Source of the DNA: Adiantum capillus-veneris
Taxonomy: Eukaryota; Streptophyta; Polypodiopsida; Polypodiales; Pteridaceae
Length of the DNA stretch: 60,000 nucleotides
Assembly: GCA_014529385.2 (NCBI GenBank)
Contig: CM043944.1
Location: 67,953,895-68,013,894, forward strand
Direction of reading: 5' to 3'
A program made the position numbers and the translations under genes. Below the pieces are notes generated by a model that had not been told where the DNA came from, searched no databases, and saw nothing but the letters and a program-made list of their open reading frames with translations. Below are positions 49,244 through 60,000 of the stretch, one piece after another. Position 1 is the stretch's first letter. Each line of letters opens with the position of its first letter.

Positions 49244-49607
49244 GATGGAGATTCTAGCAGAATTAAAGCAGTTTATTGAAGATTAGAACCTGAATGGATT
49301 TGATAAAAATCTAGCAACAACAAATCTGCCCAAAATTTTGGGCTTAGTTCAGGGGCGCTTGCAAGAAGTAAAAGCTATGAAGATGAAAAGGCAGCTTGAT
49401 GAGGCAGTGGAGATGGCACTTGATGCTGCGCATGAGCAATGTGGAATTTTTCAAGGACATGATCCAGATGGACTCCTTGCATGTTATAAAACGGAGATGA
49501 AGAGCCTAGGAGTTCTAGAAGATCGGATGATTTCGACCTTTGAAGAAGTTGTAACCTCCGAGTTTAAAGACAAGGTACGAGAACTAGCCGAAACATATCC
49601 CACGTAG
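49244..49607 (+). pseudogene. LARD family conserved protein, LARD-2 copy (N-terminal)
   Basis: ATG near 49244 (MEILAELKQFIED) is followed by one stop, then an open 89-aa piece at 49338-49607. It is helical and charged: LVQGRLQEVKAMKMKRQLDE, MALDAAHEQCGIFQGHDPDG, LLACYKTEMKSLGVLEDR, TSEFKDKVRELAETYPT. LARD-1 has the same text at 33223-33600 with more damage. It sits where gag would be, so it could be a highly diverged structural protein, but I see no zinc knuckle and do not recognise the family. Confidence 0.55.
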
Positions 49608-49789
49608 TGGGACTATTTTGCAAATGGTTTTGTTCATAAAAGATAAAGAATTATCGAGTTAGCAATGAAGGAGATTAATGAACGAGGCCAGATAAGAAGG
49701 TCATATGCAGTTCCTTGATTATGATCAATTTTGGGACCATATTTTTGCAAGAAGTCAAGCCAAGGCAAATACCGCTTTGGAAATAGCAG

Positions 49790-50357
49790 ATGATAAAGGA
49801 CCACATTTTGAGCAACCAAGCAAAGGTACATAATGAATTTACTGAAAAAACACAAATGTATGATTTTTTTTCGAAGATTTCTCGCATAGAAGCTACTTCG
49901 AAGAATGGTTCTAGTGAAGGGCTAAACTGTACACCAAAAAATTTTCAAGCTATTGACCTTGGCATGGGATGCTCTCAACAAGTTTATCAAGAAGATGAGC
50001 CACTACAGGCTTCTAATGGTTCTATCGGCACTATAGCTGAGTAGGACAACAGATTTATTACAGATAATTGCAGAAACAAATCTATTATACCTGCGATAGG
50101 TGATGAAGTGGCCAAGACTCTAAACCTTACACAGGTTGTACCTAATAATGCCAATGAGCCTATGGTTGCTTCTAGCAATATGTTTGTTGAATCTCTTATC
50201 ACAGAAGAAGATTCTATAATTGAATATTTTTTGACCCAATCTGAAGGAGAAGGTTACAGCGGTATAGGGCAGCTTTGTGATGCATGTACCCCTTCAGAGG
50301 GGATGCCTGATGAACCTTTTCAAAGTTATAATGGCTTGCTAAATAGCATGGATGAAG
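49790..50357 (+). pseudogene. LARD family conserved protein, LARD-2 copy (middle)
   Basis: Open pieces 49790-50044 and 50108-50371. The first has LGMGCSQQVYQEDEPLQASNGS, matching LARD-1 LGMGCIQKVYQEDEPLHATNGS. The second is acidic and ends MPDEPFQSYNGLLNSMDE, again a DEPxxxxNG-type motif. The frame is then interrupted by the nested small LTR element at 50358. Confidence 0.5.
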
Positions 50358-50477
50358 TGTTGAGCTTATAGGTGAAGCTACTCAATATATGGCTTCTCTA
50401 TATATGGCACCCAGGTCCCCTCTATATATACATCATCTCATGTGTGTATTCTACACACTTTGGGGTTCTATTCCTGT

Positions 50478-50588
<111 letters not shown>

Positions 50589-50599
50589 ATGATATCAGA

Positions 50600-51397
50600 G
50601 AAGTACGTTTTTGTTTTCGATTTTTCTCTTGATCAAAATCAATTTTGCAAAAACTACTCGTTGACGAAACTCGAATCGATGTGGTCTACAACTTTGTAGA
50701 AGGAAGTTTTTTCAAATTCTGCACCAATTTTGAGTTAACATTCACGGACTGCGTACATACCTGAAAAGAAACTTTTGCTTTTTATTTTTGATTTTTTTGC
50801 TAATTGAAAATGATTTTGCAGAAACTACTCATGCGAGGGACCGGAATCAATGTGGTCTACAACTTTGCAAAAGGAAGTTTTTTCAAATTCTACACCGATT
50901 TTGAGTTATTGTTCGCGGACTGCGTACATGTCGAAAAATCAAGTTTCGTTTTATGTTTTTGATTTTTTTGCTAAATGAAAACGATTTTGCAGAAACTACC
51001 TATGAAAAGGACCAAAATGGATGTGGTCTAGAACTTTGCAGAAGAAATTTATTTGAAATTCTGCACCGATTTTGAGTTAACATTCGCGGACTGTGTACAT
51101 ACCTGAAAAGCAACTTTCGCTTTTTGTTTTTTATTTTTGTGCTAATTCAAAAGAATTTTGCAAGAACTACCCGCTAAAGAGACCGGAATTGATGTGGTCT
51201 ACAACTTTGTTGAAAGAAGTTTTTTCAAATTCTGCACCGATTTTGAGTTATTGTTCGCGGCCTGCGTACATACCTGAAAAGCAAGTTTCGTTTTATGTTT
51301 TTGATTTTTCTGCTAATTGAAAACGATTTTGCAGAAACTACGTGCGTGAGGGACCAGAATTGATGTGGTCTACAACTTTACAAAAGGAAGTTTTATT
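50600..51397 (+). repeat. 171-bp tandem repeat, about 4.6 copies
   Basis: The landmark TGYGTACAT recurs at 50750, 50921, 51092 and 51263, exactly 171 bp apart. Each unit also has GATGTGGTCTACAACTTT (with variants) and CACCGATTTTGAGTTA. Confidence 0.95.
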
Positions 51398-51404
51398 GAT
51401 AATT

Positions 51405-51800
51405 TACGTCGTTTTATTGATAATTTCTCGTTGATACCATAGTGATTTTGATGGTACCATGATAATGTTCTGTTAGTACTTTGGTCATGGTGATTTTCGT
51501 TGATACCATGATGATATTTCTTTGATACCATGATTATTCTCGGTGATTCCATGATGATATTCCGTTGATTCCATGGTGATTTTTGTTGATACCATGATGA
51601 TGTTTCGTTGATACCATGGTTATTCTCAGTGATACCATGATGTTGTTTCGTTGATACAATGGTTATTCTTGGTGATGCCATGATGTTGTTTCGTTGATAC
51701 AATGATTATTCTCGGTGATATCATGATGCTTTTTGTTGATACCATGATGATTTATTCATTTTTATTGATACAATGATGATATTTTGTTAATACTTTGATG
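51405..51800 (+). repeat. GTTGATACCATGATGAT minisatellite
   Basis: About 27-bp degenerate units alternating GTTGATACCATGATGAT and GGTTATTCTCGGTGAT. The His/Asn-rich minus-strand frame here is a by-product. Confidence 0.9.
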
Positions 51801-52267
51801 ATATTCATTGATCACTACGTTGATGAATGTTGTTTTATGTAGTATATACACATATCGTTTGCATCACGTAATCACACATCATGTACTTTTACGTTCATAC
51901 TTTATGTACCATACGTTGTCGTGCGTATATATGTTGTCAAAAGAGTGGCGTCGCGAACCATCTCTTATGGCATTGTGAACGTAATTATTTTAACGATGCT
52001 AATAATTTTCATGACTATGTTTTTTTGAGTCTATGATCTATGTAGAATTGATCAAAGAATTGATTTTATGAAGGCAAACTTGGTGACAATAAAAGATTTA
52101 TGAAGATCTGTTTGGGGATGCCATATTGATGACATTATGAAGACATGTTTGGTGATGCGATATTGTTGACAAGCTACACAGCAGATTCACGGAGACACTT
52201 TTGATTACAAGCTAATCGATAGCCTTTACACCTCTTTATTGAACCTTTTTACTCATTATTGTATTTG

Positions 52268-52375
52268 ATAGGATAGGAGTAATGTAACTCCTCATAAAAC
52301 ATTCATTGTAAAAGGCGTGATGTACCTCCTCGTAAAATATTCATTGTAAAAGGAGTGATGTAGCTCCTCGTGAAC
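52268..52375 (+). repeat. About 38-bp tandem repeat, three copies
   Basis: Units of GTAATGTAACTCCTC and similar, followed by ATTCATTGTAAAAGG, repeated almost three times near the 3' end of the nested element. Confidence 0.85.
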
Positions 52376-52641
52376 ATTTGTATATTCAATGATTTTTATA
52401 ATATAACGGTGGGTGTCTATAGAGCTATGGATTTTTCCCTTGATCCCCCAAGGGTATTTTCATCCACAGTTAGGGACCCTTATTTGAGTGGGGGTGTCAC
52501 AACTTATATGTGAAGCTACTCATTATATGGCTTCTCTATATATGGCACCCAGGTCCCCTCTATATATACATCATCTCATGTGTGTATTCTACTCACTTTG
52601 GGGTTCTATTCCTGTGCTCTCTCTCTCTCTCTCTCTCAACA

Positions 52642-53350
52642 TGCAGAAGAGGAAGGAGAGGACGATATTGAAGATTGCCTACATCATGTTGATTGTGAAC
52701 AAGATATTGACATAGATTTTATATCTATGCTTATTTATGGGCTGCAAGAGGAGCCAACTCCTATAGCTTTGAAGAATTTTGTGACCTCTAAGGAAGATTT
52801 TCTCAAAGATTTTATGGATGAAGATTTCAGGACAAAGCTATTATTCATTGTCAACCTCAAGAGCCAAGTAAAACTCTCTCTGATGATACAGGTCCAGAAA
52901 GTCCTAAGATTTTTCATGATGGCTGTGAAGCTAGAGGGGGGGATGATGCTAAATCATCCTGGATATTGCATAAACTGCACATGATTTTTCATTTTCTTGG
53001 AAAATGTGCCAAATGTGGTTGGATTTGGATATTACTCCTAATTCTTATGTCAGTGATGTCCTGGCTACCAGTAAAAGGGAGTCAGAATTCTTTAATTCTT
53101 GTTGGTAGCGACCTTAAGTTACCAAAATTTTATGTGATGTGGTTGCTGTACTATGCTTCAGGTGAATCTCTAGTATATTGCGGAGGCCATTAATGCTATG
53201 TGATCTTAATGGTATTTGCTCTAGGTGATTCAAAAGATCTTCAAAAGCAGGTACACTATGGATGGGTTTTTTTGGGTCTAGATGGTGGGTTCTTTCTGCT
53301 AGATCCAGGCATAGCATATTTGGAGCCGCAAGTGCTTGAAGTTATTTGAT
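52642..53350 (+). pseudogene. LARD family conserved protein, LARD-2 copy (C-terminal)
   Basis: After the nested element the reading frame resumes (EDDIEDCLHHVDCEQDIDID; LARD-1 has EEDIDELKIVYIM). Then FLKDFMDEDFRTKLLF near 52800 and SQNSLILVGSDLKLPKFYVM near 53087-53146. The last conserved block, SLVYCGGH, stop, CYVILMVFALGD, lies near 53165-53232. The two LARD copies agree at protein level over this block despite many stops. Function unknown. Confidence 0.5.
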
Positions 53351-53687
53351 TCAGAATGTGTATGCTTATGTGGATATTATGTTGCTCCACTATTGGGGCA
53401 ATTTCTTATTATTCCATTTGATCCGAGGAGCTATTGAAGAGCAACTTCAAAGGCTTCATTTACTTTTTTCATGTAGCAGGTTACTTGATAGTAGATTTAT
53501 TTTTGGATGTATTCTAAGACAGAAATGTTTATGGTTATATGATCAATAAGCTTACATGGCTAGGTTTCAATTGACATCTTGGACAATTGTTATAGTATCT
53601 TCACATTTTTTGAGATGGTTTTGCTACCAGAACTTGAAGTAAAGGACTTCACGACCATTCCTTGTGCAGATAGAGTAAGTCATACTT

Positions 53688-53860
53688 GAGCTTGACAAGG
53701 TTCCTTAAAAATAGTTGATGGTCAAGCCATGTGCATAAGTAATTGGAGCACTTGAGTTTGGCGGGGTTCACTTGAGCTTGACAGGGTTCCTTAAAGAGAG
53801 CTGATAGTCAAGCCATGTGCATAAGTAACTGGAGCACTTGAGTTTGGCGAGGTTCACTAA
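53688..53860 (+). repeat. Tandem duplication of about 86 bp in LARD-2
   Basis: Two copies of ACTTGAGCTTGACARGGTTCC ... TCAAGCCATGTGCATAAGTA ... GAGTTTGGCG. LARD-1 has a single copy near 35200-35290. Confidence 0.85.
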
Positions 53861-54089
53861 ACAGATTTTTTTAGAATTGAAAGCTTTGAAGATACGACCA
53901 CTACGGTTTAAAGATTTGTGATGGGACAACTATGAGATAATTTTGTTATGATTTACACCTTCTTTTTGTTTTACATACCTTTATCAACTACGTGAGATTG
54001 ATGAAAAGTAGCTTAAGGTATTTATAGAAGATGCAGCATGAAGACCAGTTGGCACAGACCGGAGGCTATGCAGGTTCAGATGGGGTGAA

Positions 54090-56513
54090 TGTCTTGCCGC
54101 TCCGCTCCTATGACAAGAAAATGAGAAAAGGAAATCCAATCAGGTTTATTTGAAGCTTACAGGATTAATCAGCAGTTATAAGGGCTTGCTAACAAGCCAG
54201 CTTTTAAGCTAAAAGTGTGCCACATGCGGCTCTAAGGGTTAGAAGATGTGTTGGTAATGCTAAACAGTGAGTATTCTTGAAGTGATCATAGTTGGGATTT
54301 TATTAATCCAAGTGAAAGTACCTGAAAGGCTCTACGTGCCTGTCTTTACAGCTCGTCGGAGCTACGAGAAAGAAGTTATGACAGTTTTAAGTTGATTCAA
54401 TAGCAGATCTGTACCGGATTGGGCAACTGCAACTGAGGGGACAAAAGTGGAATGAATCCATCAAGCTGAAGTGCTCAATTTCTTGAGCAAGTCGCTCTTT
54501 TCAGATCGGAGATCGGGTTTACAGTTGCCAAGTTATTGGTCCTTAAAGTATCACTGATGATGGGGGTCGGGTTTGAACCGCCCTGGTTGCCCTGTTCAAT
54601 CACATTTATCTGGCTTAATGCAATGCGGTGGCGATGAGTATGCAAAATGTGGGCCGATGCAGGTGTAGTAAGTGCTTGAGGAGTATCATGTCCAAAATGA
54701 CGTCTTTTGGAATGCAATGATTGCAGGTTAAACCTAACAGAAGGAGGGCCAGGAAGCTGGCTATTTTCAACAAGTGCAAAGAAGGATAACTTTCCAAAGG
54801 CAATCACTTAAACTTGCATCTAGCATGCTTGTGGCAAGGTCCGCAATACTAAAATGGGCACAAGACTCTCGATGACAATGTCGGCTGAGGGCGGCTCTGC
54901 AGAAAGATGTTGTTAATGGCAATGCTTTACCCGGTATGTACGCCAAATGGGTAGGTGCCAAAGTTGCTGAGTGCTTGGAATTGCCTTGGCCGACATGTAT
55001 GCCAAATGTTTCCCTTTCAAGGGCCATAATAAGCCCATGACCTTAAATCATATGGTCCCCCGCCCAACGGCCAAGGGCTGGTCGCTCACTTAGTGAGAAA
55101 TGGTTTTTTTTTTTAAACCTAATAAAAGTGTGAAAGGAGGGGTAACCATGGCGTGGCAGCACGCAGAAGGTGTAAGAGGGAAGGAAAAAGGACGCGCTGG
55201 GCTGTATAGTGCGCGGATGAGGTCGTTGTTGCAAAAGAGAAAAGAGAACAGGAGGGCCTCGCAAGTAGATTTGGAATCAGTCCCGTGACAAACGGCGCTA
55301 GTCAAAAACAGCCCTGCCACATCAGCAAGAGGCCAAACCCATTAGCGACATCACTAATGGGTGCCTTGCTAATTTTAGAAAGGGCCCATGCAAAAGGAAA
55401 ACGGCTCTTGAGGACTCATCATCATCGTCTTGGGGTGGAGTTCCTCTCTCCGGAGGAAGAAGCCAAGGCCTAAGTAAGTTTCTTAACCGACTCTTAACTA
55501 AATAATCCGGGATAAACCTACTCGAAGCAAGCTTTGGATTCGGAAGGCTCTCTAAGAAAAGACCTCGAGAACTCATTAGCCATCGTGCTACCAAAGCTCT
55601 CGAACTCGGAAGCGAAAGGAGCCCATTATTCCTAATCTCCTCCTCATGCCTTCAAGATCCTTAAGCTCAAAACCCTCTTCATAAGCGAGAGCTCTCAAGC
55701 TCCTCAAGCTCGGAAGCCTTCTCCCATCATCGGGGTGTTTCCTTCTCTGGATATCTTCAAAGCTTGGGAGTTCTTAAGCTCGGGATAATCTAAAGCTCAT
55801 TAAGCTCAGAAGCTCCCTCCTCATACCTTCAAAGTCAAGCTCCTCATAAGCGGGTAATCTATAAGTTCATAATCCTGGCACTCCTAAGTTCTTAAGCTCG
55901 CTTGATTAAGTCTTAAGCTCTTGATATCCTCAATCCTAAGCTCATAAACTTCCAATAACCCACTCTCTAAGCGCTCTTAAGCCGAATTAAGCCTATTAAC
56001 TCGAAGCCATAAGCCAAGATCTGATATCAAGCCTACTGTAAACCGGATTAGCCATCTTAAACCTCGAAGATCATAACCTCCAATCTCTCGAGCCAAACCC
56101 AAGATAAGTAATCATAATCTTCTCATCTATAATCTCAATTCATTAGACAAGCCTAATCTTAAACCATTAGCCGAGCCTAAACCCATTCTATTCTAGAGGA
56201 CGAATCAGATGGCCAGCGGAAGAGGAAGTTCTTAAGCCATAAAGGAAAGAAGTAGAAGGCAATATTAAGCAGGTCATTATCACTTTTCTTAATTAGCACC
56301 TGGTTTAAACCAGGATTCATCTTGTAAGGAGAATTAAGCCTCCATTAATGATTGATTAATGATGACTACCGTTGATTAATTGAAATTAAGAGTATTGTTT
56401 GTTTTGAGCACTGTTGCCATTAATTGCGCCTGCTGCACCTCTTTTCTCGCACCTCTCACAGCCAGGGGCCCGGTGCCTTCCCGACTCACCATTCACACAG
56501 TTATCCCCCAACA
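54090..56513 (+). repeat. LARD-2 3' LTR
   Basis: 2424 bp, starts TGTCTTGCCGCTCCGC after GATGGGGTGAA (candidate polypurine tract), ends TTATCCCCCAACA. Colinear with the 5' LTR, including the PPR text (about 54640-55040). Confidence 0.9.
54640..55040 (+). pseudogene. PPR gene fragment inside LARD-2 3' LTR
   Basis: Same segment as 47305-47725: an EYAKCGPMQV-like helix, then VLEEYHVQNDVFWNAMIAG near 54670-54730 and a MYAKW-like piece near 54938. It carries independent substitutions relative to the 5' LTR. Confidence 0.65.
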
Positions 56514-56532
56514 CTGTCTCTATGAGCACCAT

Positions 56533-58332
56533 CCACATTAGGCAAAATTTGGACTCACAAGGGGCCCTTTAAGGAGTTTGACTTTACCTCTCTCTACCAA
56601 AACGGGTGCATGGATAAATTTTTGCAAACAAACTCCAAAGTTGGCGGAGGTTTGACAGTTAGAATGTCCTCTTCAAGCTCTATCTAGTGATATATAGCAC
56701 ACAATGAGATTCCTCATATTTTAGAAGATTCTTTTTTTTATTCACTTAGATTCCGACAGAGTTGTCACATCATAGGTGAATCAAAAAAAGAATCTTCTTA
56801 AATATGAGGAATCTCATGGCGTGCTATATATCAATAGATAAAGCTTGAAGAGGACATTCTAACTGTCAAACCTCCGCCAACTTTGGAGTTTGTTTGCAAA
56901 AATTTATCCATGCGCCCGTTTTGGTAGAGAGAGGTGAAGTCAAACTCCTTAACACTAGGTTGGTAACCTAACAGGACATAAAAGTGTCCTTTCAGGGTTT
57001 TGAAAAAAAACTCCAAAACCATAGTAGATCCACTCATTTTGTAAAATCATTTCATGAGGTTATAGTTCAAGGCCTACTACACATAGAAAAAATAAGAAAC
57101 TTGTAAAATTTCTCATCTTTTGGTCACACCAAGCCTCCAAAGTTGATGGACCAGTACATTTTCATCAAAACAGTCATTTCTTATGTTTTGTTGCATAAAA
57201 AATAAGATTAGGGATTTTTGTAGGACTTGAGATAAATTCCCTAGTTAACTTCAATGGGTTGGTGATGGGAACATATGATTGCTTCTCACTCATTATTTTT
57301 TGTTTTGCCAAAAGAAATAGGTACAAAAAAGTCAATTTTTTACCATTCTGCAAACCTATCATCAAAGTTTCTATAGCCACGCTCAATACAAATAATGTAT
57401 GCATGTTTTCTTAGTTCCCTATTGTCCTTTAGGTTTATAAGGAGCCATGGAGCATGTCAAAAGAATAATACATCTCTTACCAAGGGGAATCTTGGGGACA
57501 AAGATGAAGTGCTAAATACAGCAAGCATGAAAAAATTGGGTTCAACACTATGAGTTGTAGAATCCCATTGAAACTATTCAATATTGAGCCAAATTTGATC
57601 CTTATGACTAGATATGGTTACTACCTACAAAATGCATGTAGTTGTCACAAGAAACTAACAATATTGAAAAAGCTATACTTGATATACTAGAATGTTTCGT
57701 TTTCTTCTATAATTGAAAAAATCAACCATCATTGTCTACTATGCAAAATAGGGTATTAGGTTCCCCAAACTCAAGGAATATTAGCGTTATGTTACAATAT
57801 GCGACATAGAAAATCAAAACTGCATTTGGATATCATGAAAGCCACCAAAAAAATCATAGAAGAGCTAAAATTGGCTAAAAAACAGGATTTGACAATTTTT
57901 GTAATTTGGTCATAACTTACAACTTTAACATTTATTTCTCCCTATAAGCATCAACACATGTTGAGGACTATTAAAGATAGTTATGTAGCATTATAGACCT
58001 CACAAACATGAATTCTAGAGTGGTATAGTTGCAAAAAGTTGTAAAAAGCCAAAAACAGAACCCGTTTTTTCACACAGTTTAGGTTGTGAAATGTTGTGCA
58101 AGGACAAGGTTAAAGATGGAATTGATATTCCAAAAAAATGTCGAGTTTTTTTCAGCTCATGAGACAACTTTCTAGACAGATAGCACCTCAATATCCATTT
58201 TGAAACTCTTGACATAATTCAAGGAAAATGGTCACTTAACAGGACATAAAAGTGTCCCAGGACATAAAAGTGTCCCATTACCAACCTAGTGTTAAAGGGC
58301 CCCTTTGTGAGTCCAAATTTCGCCTAATGCCA
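56533..58332. mobile_element. Foldback element B, interrupted by TTAA copy 3
   Basis: Ends CATTAGGCAAAATTTGG and the inverse of CATTAGGCGAAATTTGG at 56536 and 58329, flanked by CCA at 56533-56535 and 58330-58332. Without the nested 1.34 kb element it is about 451 bp, the same size and inverted-arm structure as copy A (24663-25115). It interrupts element X gag sequence. Confidence 0.85.
56949..58295 (-). mobile_element. TTAA-flanked inverted-repeat element, copy 3
   Basis: Element 56953-58291 (1339 bp), TTAA at 56949-56952 and 58292-58295. It lies in the right arm of foldback B. Foldback A shows the same place uninterrupted at about 25078-25083 with one TTAA. The minus-strand frame 57404-57174 matches the 96-aa frame of copies 1 and 2 but is shorter; 58215-58015 matches the 66-aa frame. 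Confidence 0.92.
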
Positions 58333-58870
58333 TTTATAGGCCTTACCCTCTATTGTTACCCTTGTTTGTAGTTCCTTGACTACATCTAGAGTTTGTCTAA
58401 GATCGTGAATACCATTCCATTTTCTCAAGAATATGTTCATACTATCGTTTTTGCGTTCTTTTCCTCTCCTCAAGAAATTGATGGATTGGTATTTTTTAGC
58501 AAGTCATCTGCCTCTTTTGATAGAGAAGGGGCAACTCCTTCTGATTGCAACCTTGTTCCGACAGACCATAGGTGTTTATTCTAGGCACAAGAGCCAACTA
58601 AGTTGTAGTTTGATAATTAACTTGGCCTTTGTCCGACTATTGCAAAAATTGCACAAGCATATTAGATATTTTTGTCACATCCATATAATGTGCAAAATTA
58701 GACTCTAACATAGACATGCGTGTTTGCAGTACCTGAAATTCTTGCATATCAAGAAACTCTTTGCTATCCTCCATGCTAGTTGCCAGGCAGATACCCTCTA
58801 TGAGAAGGTCAACCACGGGGCAATAGGAGATAAAACTCGTGCATGGGTTTCAAAATCAAAACTGTGATGC
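58333..58870 (-). pseudogene. Element X gag N-terminal relic (tentative)
   Basis: Minus strand, from about 58780: EDSKEFLDMQEFQVLQTRMS, then MLESNFAHYMDVTKISNMLV, then degraded text to about 58340 ending KELQTRVTIEGK in another frame. It is coiled-coil-like and placed where the gag start of element X should be. I could not match it to a specific family. Confidence 0.35.
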
Positions 58871-59372
58871 ATGTTGATATCAAATTCTATGGTGTGACAT
58901 GCTATGATAGTAGGAAAAGATGAATACCTTGTTTCTAAAATCTTCTAGAGAAAATAAAGAACGATTACACGTGAGCAACCAATTACATCTGAGCAACTAC
59001 AATTAAAAAATCAATTAGCCTTGCTAGATTGAAGCCATTAAGTCAAAGTAAGTTATCGATGTTCATAATGATTGTCAGAAACTGAGGTCTGATTGCCAAC
59101 AGTGAACTTGCCAAATATCCTTAAAGAATTCCATGAATTGACCTTTCTAATTGTGATTGACAATAATCCTTCAACTTTAATGCAGCAAGAAGACCTTGGT
59201 TGATATATTTGATCATTGTTAACTTGTAAGACTATCATTTCAAAACGTAAAGATCTGTAATCCATAAGTTTTACAAATTTTTGGTACTTAAAATTTTTAC
59301 AATAGGGTTGAGTGTCAGCTGCCCCTTTCCCACAAAGCCACTTCTAAAAAATCCCTCACAACTGCAAAAAAA
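58871..59372. other. Interval without recognised content
   Basis: AT-rich. Could be leader or LTR of element X; no boundary is visible. Confidence 0.35.
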
Positions 59373-59500
59373 TGGGGGTGTGGCCGGGGTGGCCGGTTCC
59401 CTTAATTGCATTGGAGGAGTTTTTTCCCCCCTTGGGTGCCCACTTTGTGAAAAGAGATTCAACCCAAAATGATGGAATCTTTGAGAAATGGTCCAAAGAT
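59373..59500. repeat. Direct repeat, copy 1 (about 128 bp)
   Basis: TGGGGGTGTGGCC to GTCCAAAGAT recurs at 59817-59946 with several differences, 444 bp apart. Shared core CCCTTAATTGCATTGGAGGA and ACCCAAAATGATGGAATCTT. Confidence 0.9.
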
Positions 59501-59816
59501 CGCAGGATAGAGATACGACACTGTGCAACGATCGAGGCCATCCTACGGGAACGAGATCTCCTTCTCGAGGCACTGCACATGCTTTGAGAGGGAGATAGCA
59601 CATGTTTTGGTGTAGGTTGGAGTCAACCTCTTCTCCCCCCACCAGTGGTCATGCCCACATGCTCCTTGACCCAAGTTCTTTTTTTTCTTATCCGGCCATG
59701 GCTACCATGCACATGAGCTTAGTTCTAGATTAGACCCTTGACCCTAAATTAGAGCCAATCTTGGGGGTTTCCTATAAGAATGGCAAGAGATCAAAGCTGC
59801 AAATCATGTCCACCTG

Positions 59817-59946
59817 TGGGGGTGTGGCTAGGGTCGGCATGTTCCCTTAATTGCATTGGAGGATTTGTTTTCTCCCTTGGGTTCCCATTTTGTGAAAAGA
59901 GCTTCAACCCAAAATGATGGAATCTTTCAGCAAATGATGCAAAGAT
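59817..59946. repeat. Direct repeat, copy 2 (about 130 bp)
   Basis: Second copy of 59373-59500. The period of 444 bp suggests a longer tandem array or LTR-like duplication continuing past the window edge. Confidence 0.9.
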
Positions 59947-60000
59947 ATACAAATAGACTTGCATCCCGATACTCAGAATAAACTAGGGCTCTGCAAGAGT

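Noticed and set aside
51370-51702. 110-aa His/Asn-rich minus-strand frame
   Set aside because: Translation of the GTTGATACCATGATGAT minisatellite in a non-coding element.

Overview
This 60 kb window looks like nuclear DNA from a large-genome land plant. I find no intact host gene. Nearly everything I can identify is transposable-element sequence nested in other transposable elements, plus long (CT)n/(GA)n tracts. Translated relics match plant Ty3/gypsy, Ogre/Tat-like and LINE proteins. Fragments resembling plant pentatricopeptide-repeat (PPR) genes sit inside several LTRs. The PPR style and the long GA/CT tracts remind me of ferns, but that is a weak inference.

Layout, outermost first. A degraded minus-strand Ty3/gypsy element (here 'X') appears to be scattered over the window: gag N-terminus near 58.3-58.9 kb, gag near 46.7 and 44.8-45.4 kb, protease/RT/RNase H at 42.5-44.3 kb, integrase and chromodomain-like tail at 2.1-3.3 kb. 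Later insertions split it. At 3.4-13.6 kb is a nearly complete plus-strand Ty3/gypsy element (Ty3-A) with 1.63-1.66 kb LTRs, a perfect 5-bp target duplication, a Met-initiator-type primer site and a gag-pol broken by frameshifts and stops. At 13.7-16.2 kb is a probable solo LTR. An Ogre/Tat-like element spans about 22.2-42.2 kb (5' LTR, gag-protease, then pol and 3' LTR). Between its gag-protease and pol lie a minus-strand element (Z, 25.3-28.4 kb), a second Ty3 relic (Ty3-B, 31.5-38.2 kb) and, inside Ty3-B, a non-autonomous LTR element (LARD-1, 32.1-36.2 kb). LARD-2 (46.8-56.5 kb) has 2.4 kb LTRs and itself carries a small LTR element (50.4-52.6 kb).

Several DNA-element families are superimposed. 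Four copies of a ~1.3 kb family end in CACTAGGTTGG-type inverted repeats and are flanked by TTAA on both sides (5.2, 19.8, 45.4, 57.0 kb). One sits inside Ty3-A and one inside a foldback element. Two ~450-bp foldback elements lie at 24.7 and 56.5 kb.

Most notable: (1) PPR-derived sequence lies inside the LTRs of one retrotransposon family, at four separate loci; (2) the LARD family encodes conserved non-gag/pol proteins that I do not recognise; (3) the TTAA family has a conserved two-plus-one arrangement of subterminal palindromes and a single-TTAA empty site elsewhere in the window; (4) the LARD, Ogre-like and solo LTRs share a common U5 end and an unusual primer site, suggesting mobilisation by a common partner. 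Homologies were recognised by eye; no database or alignment was run.
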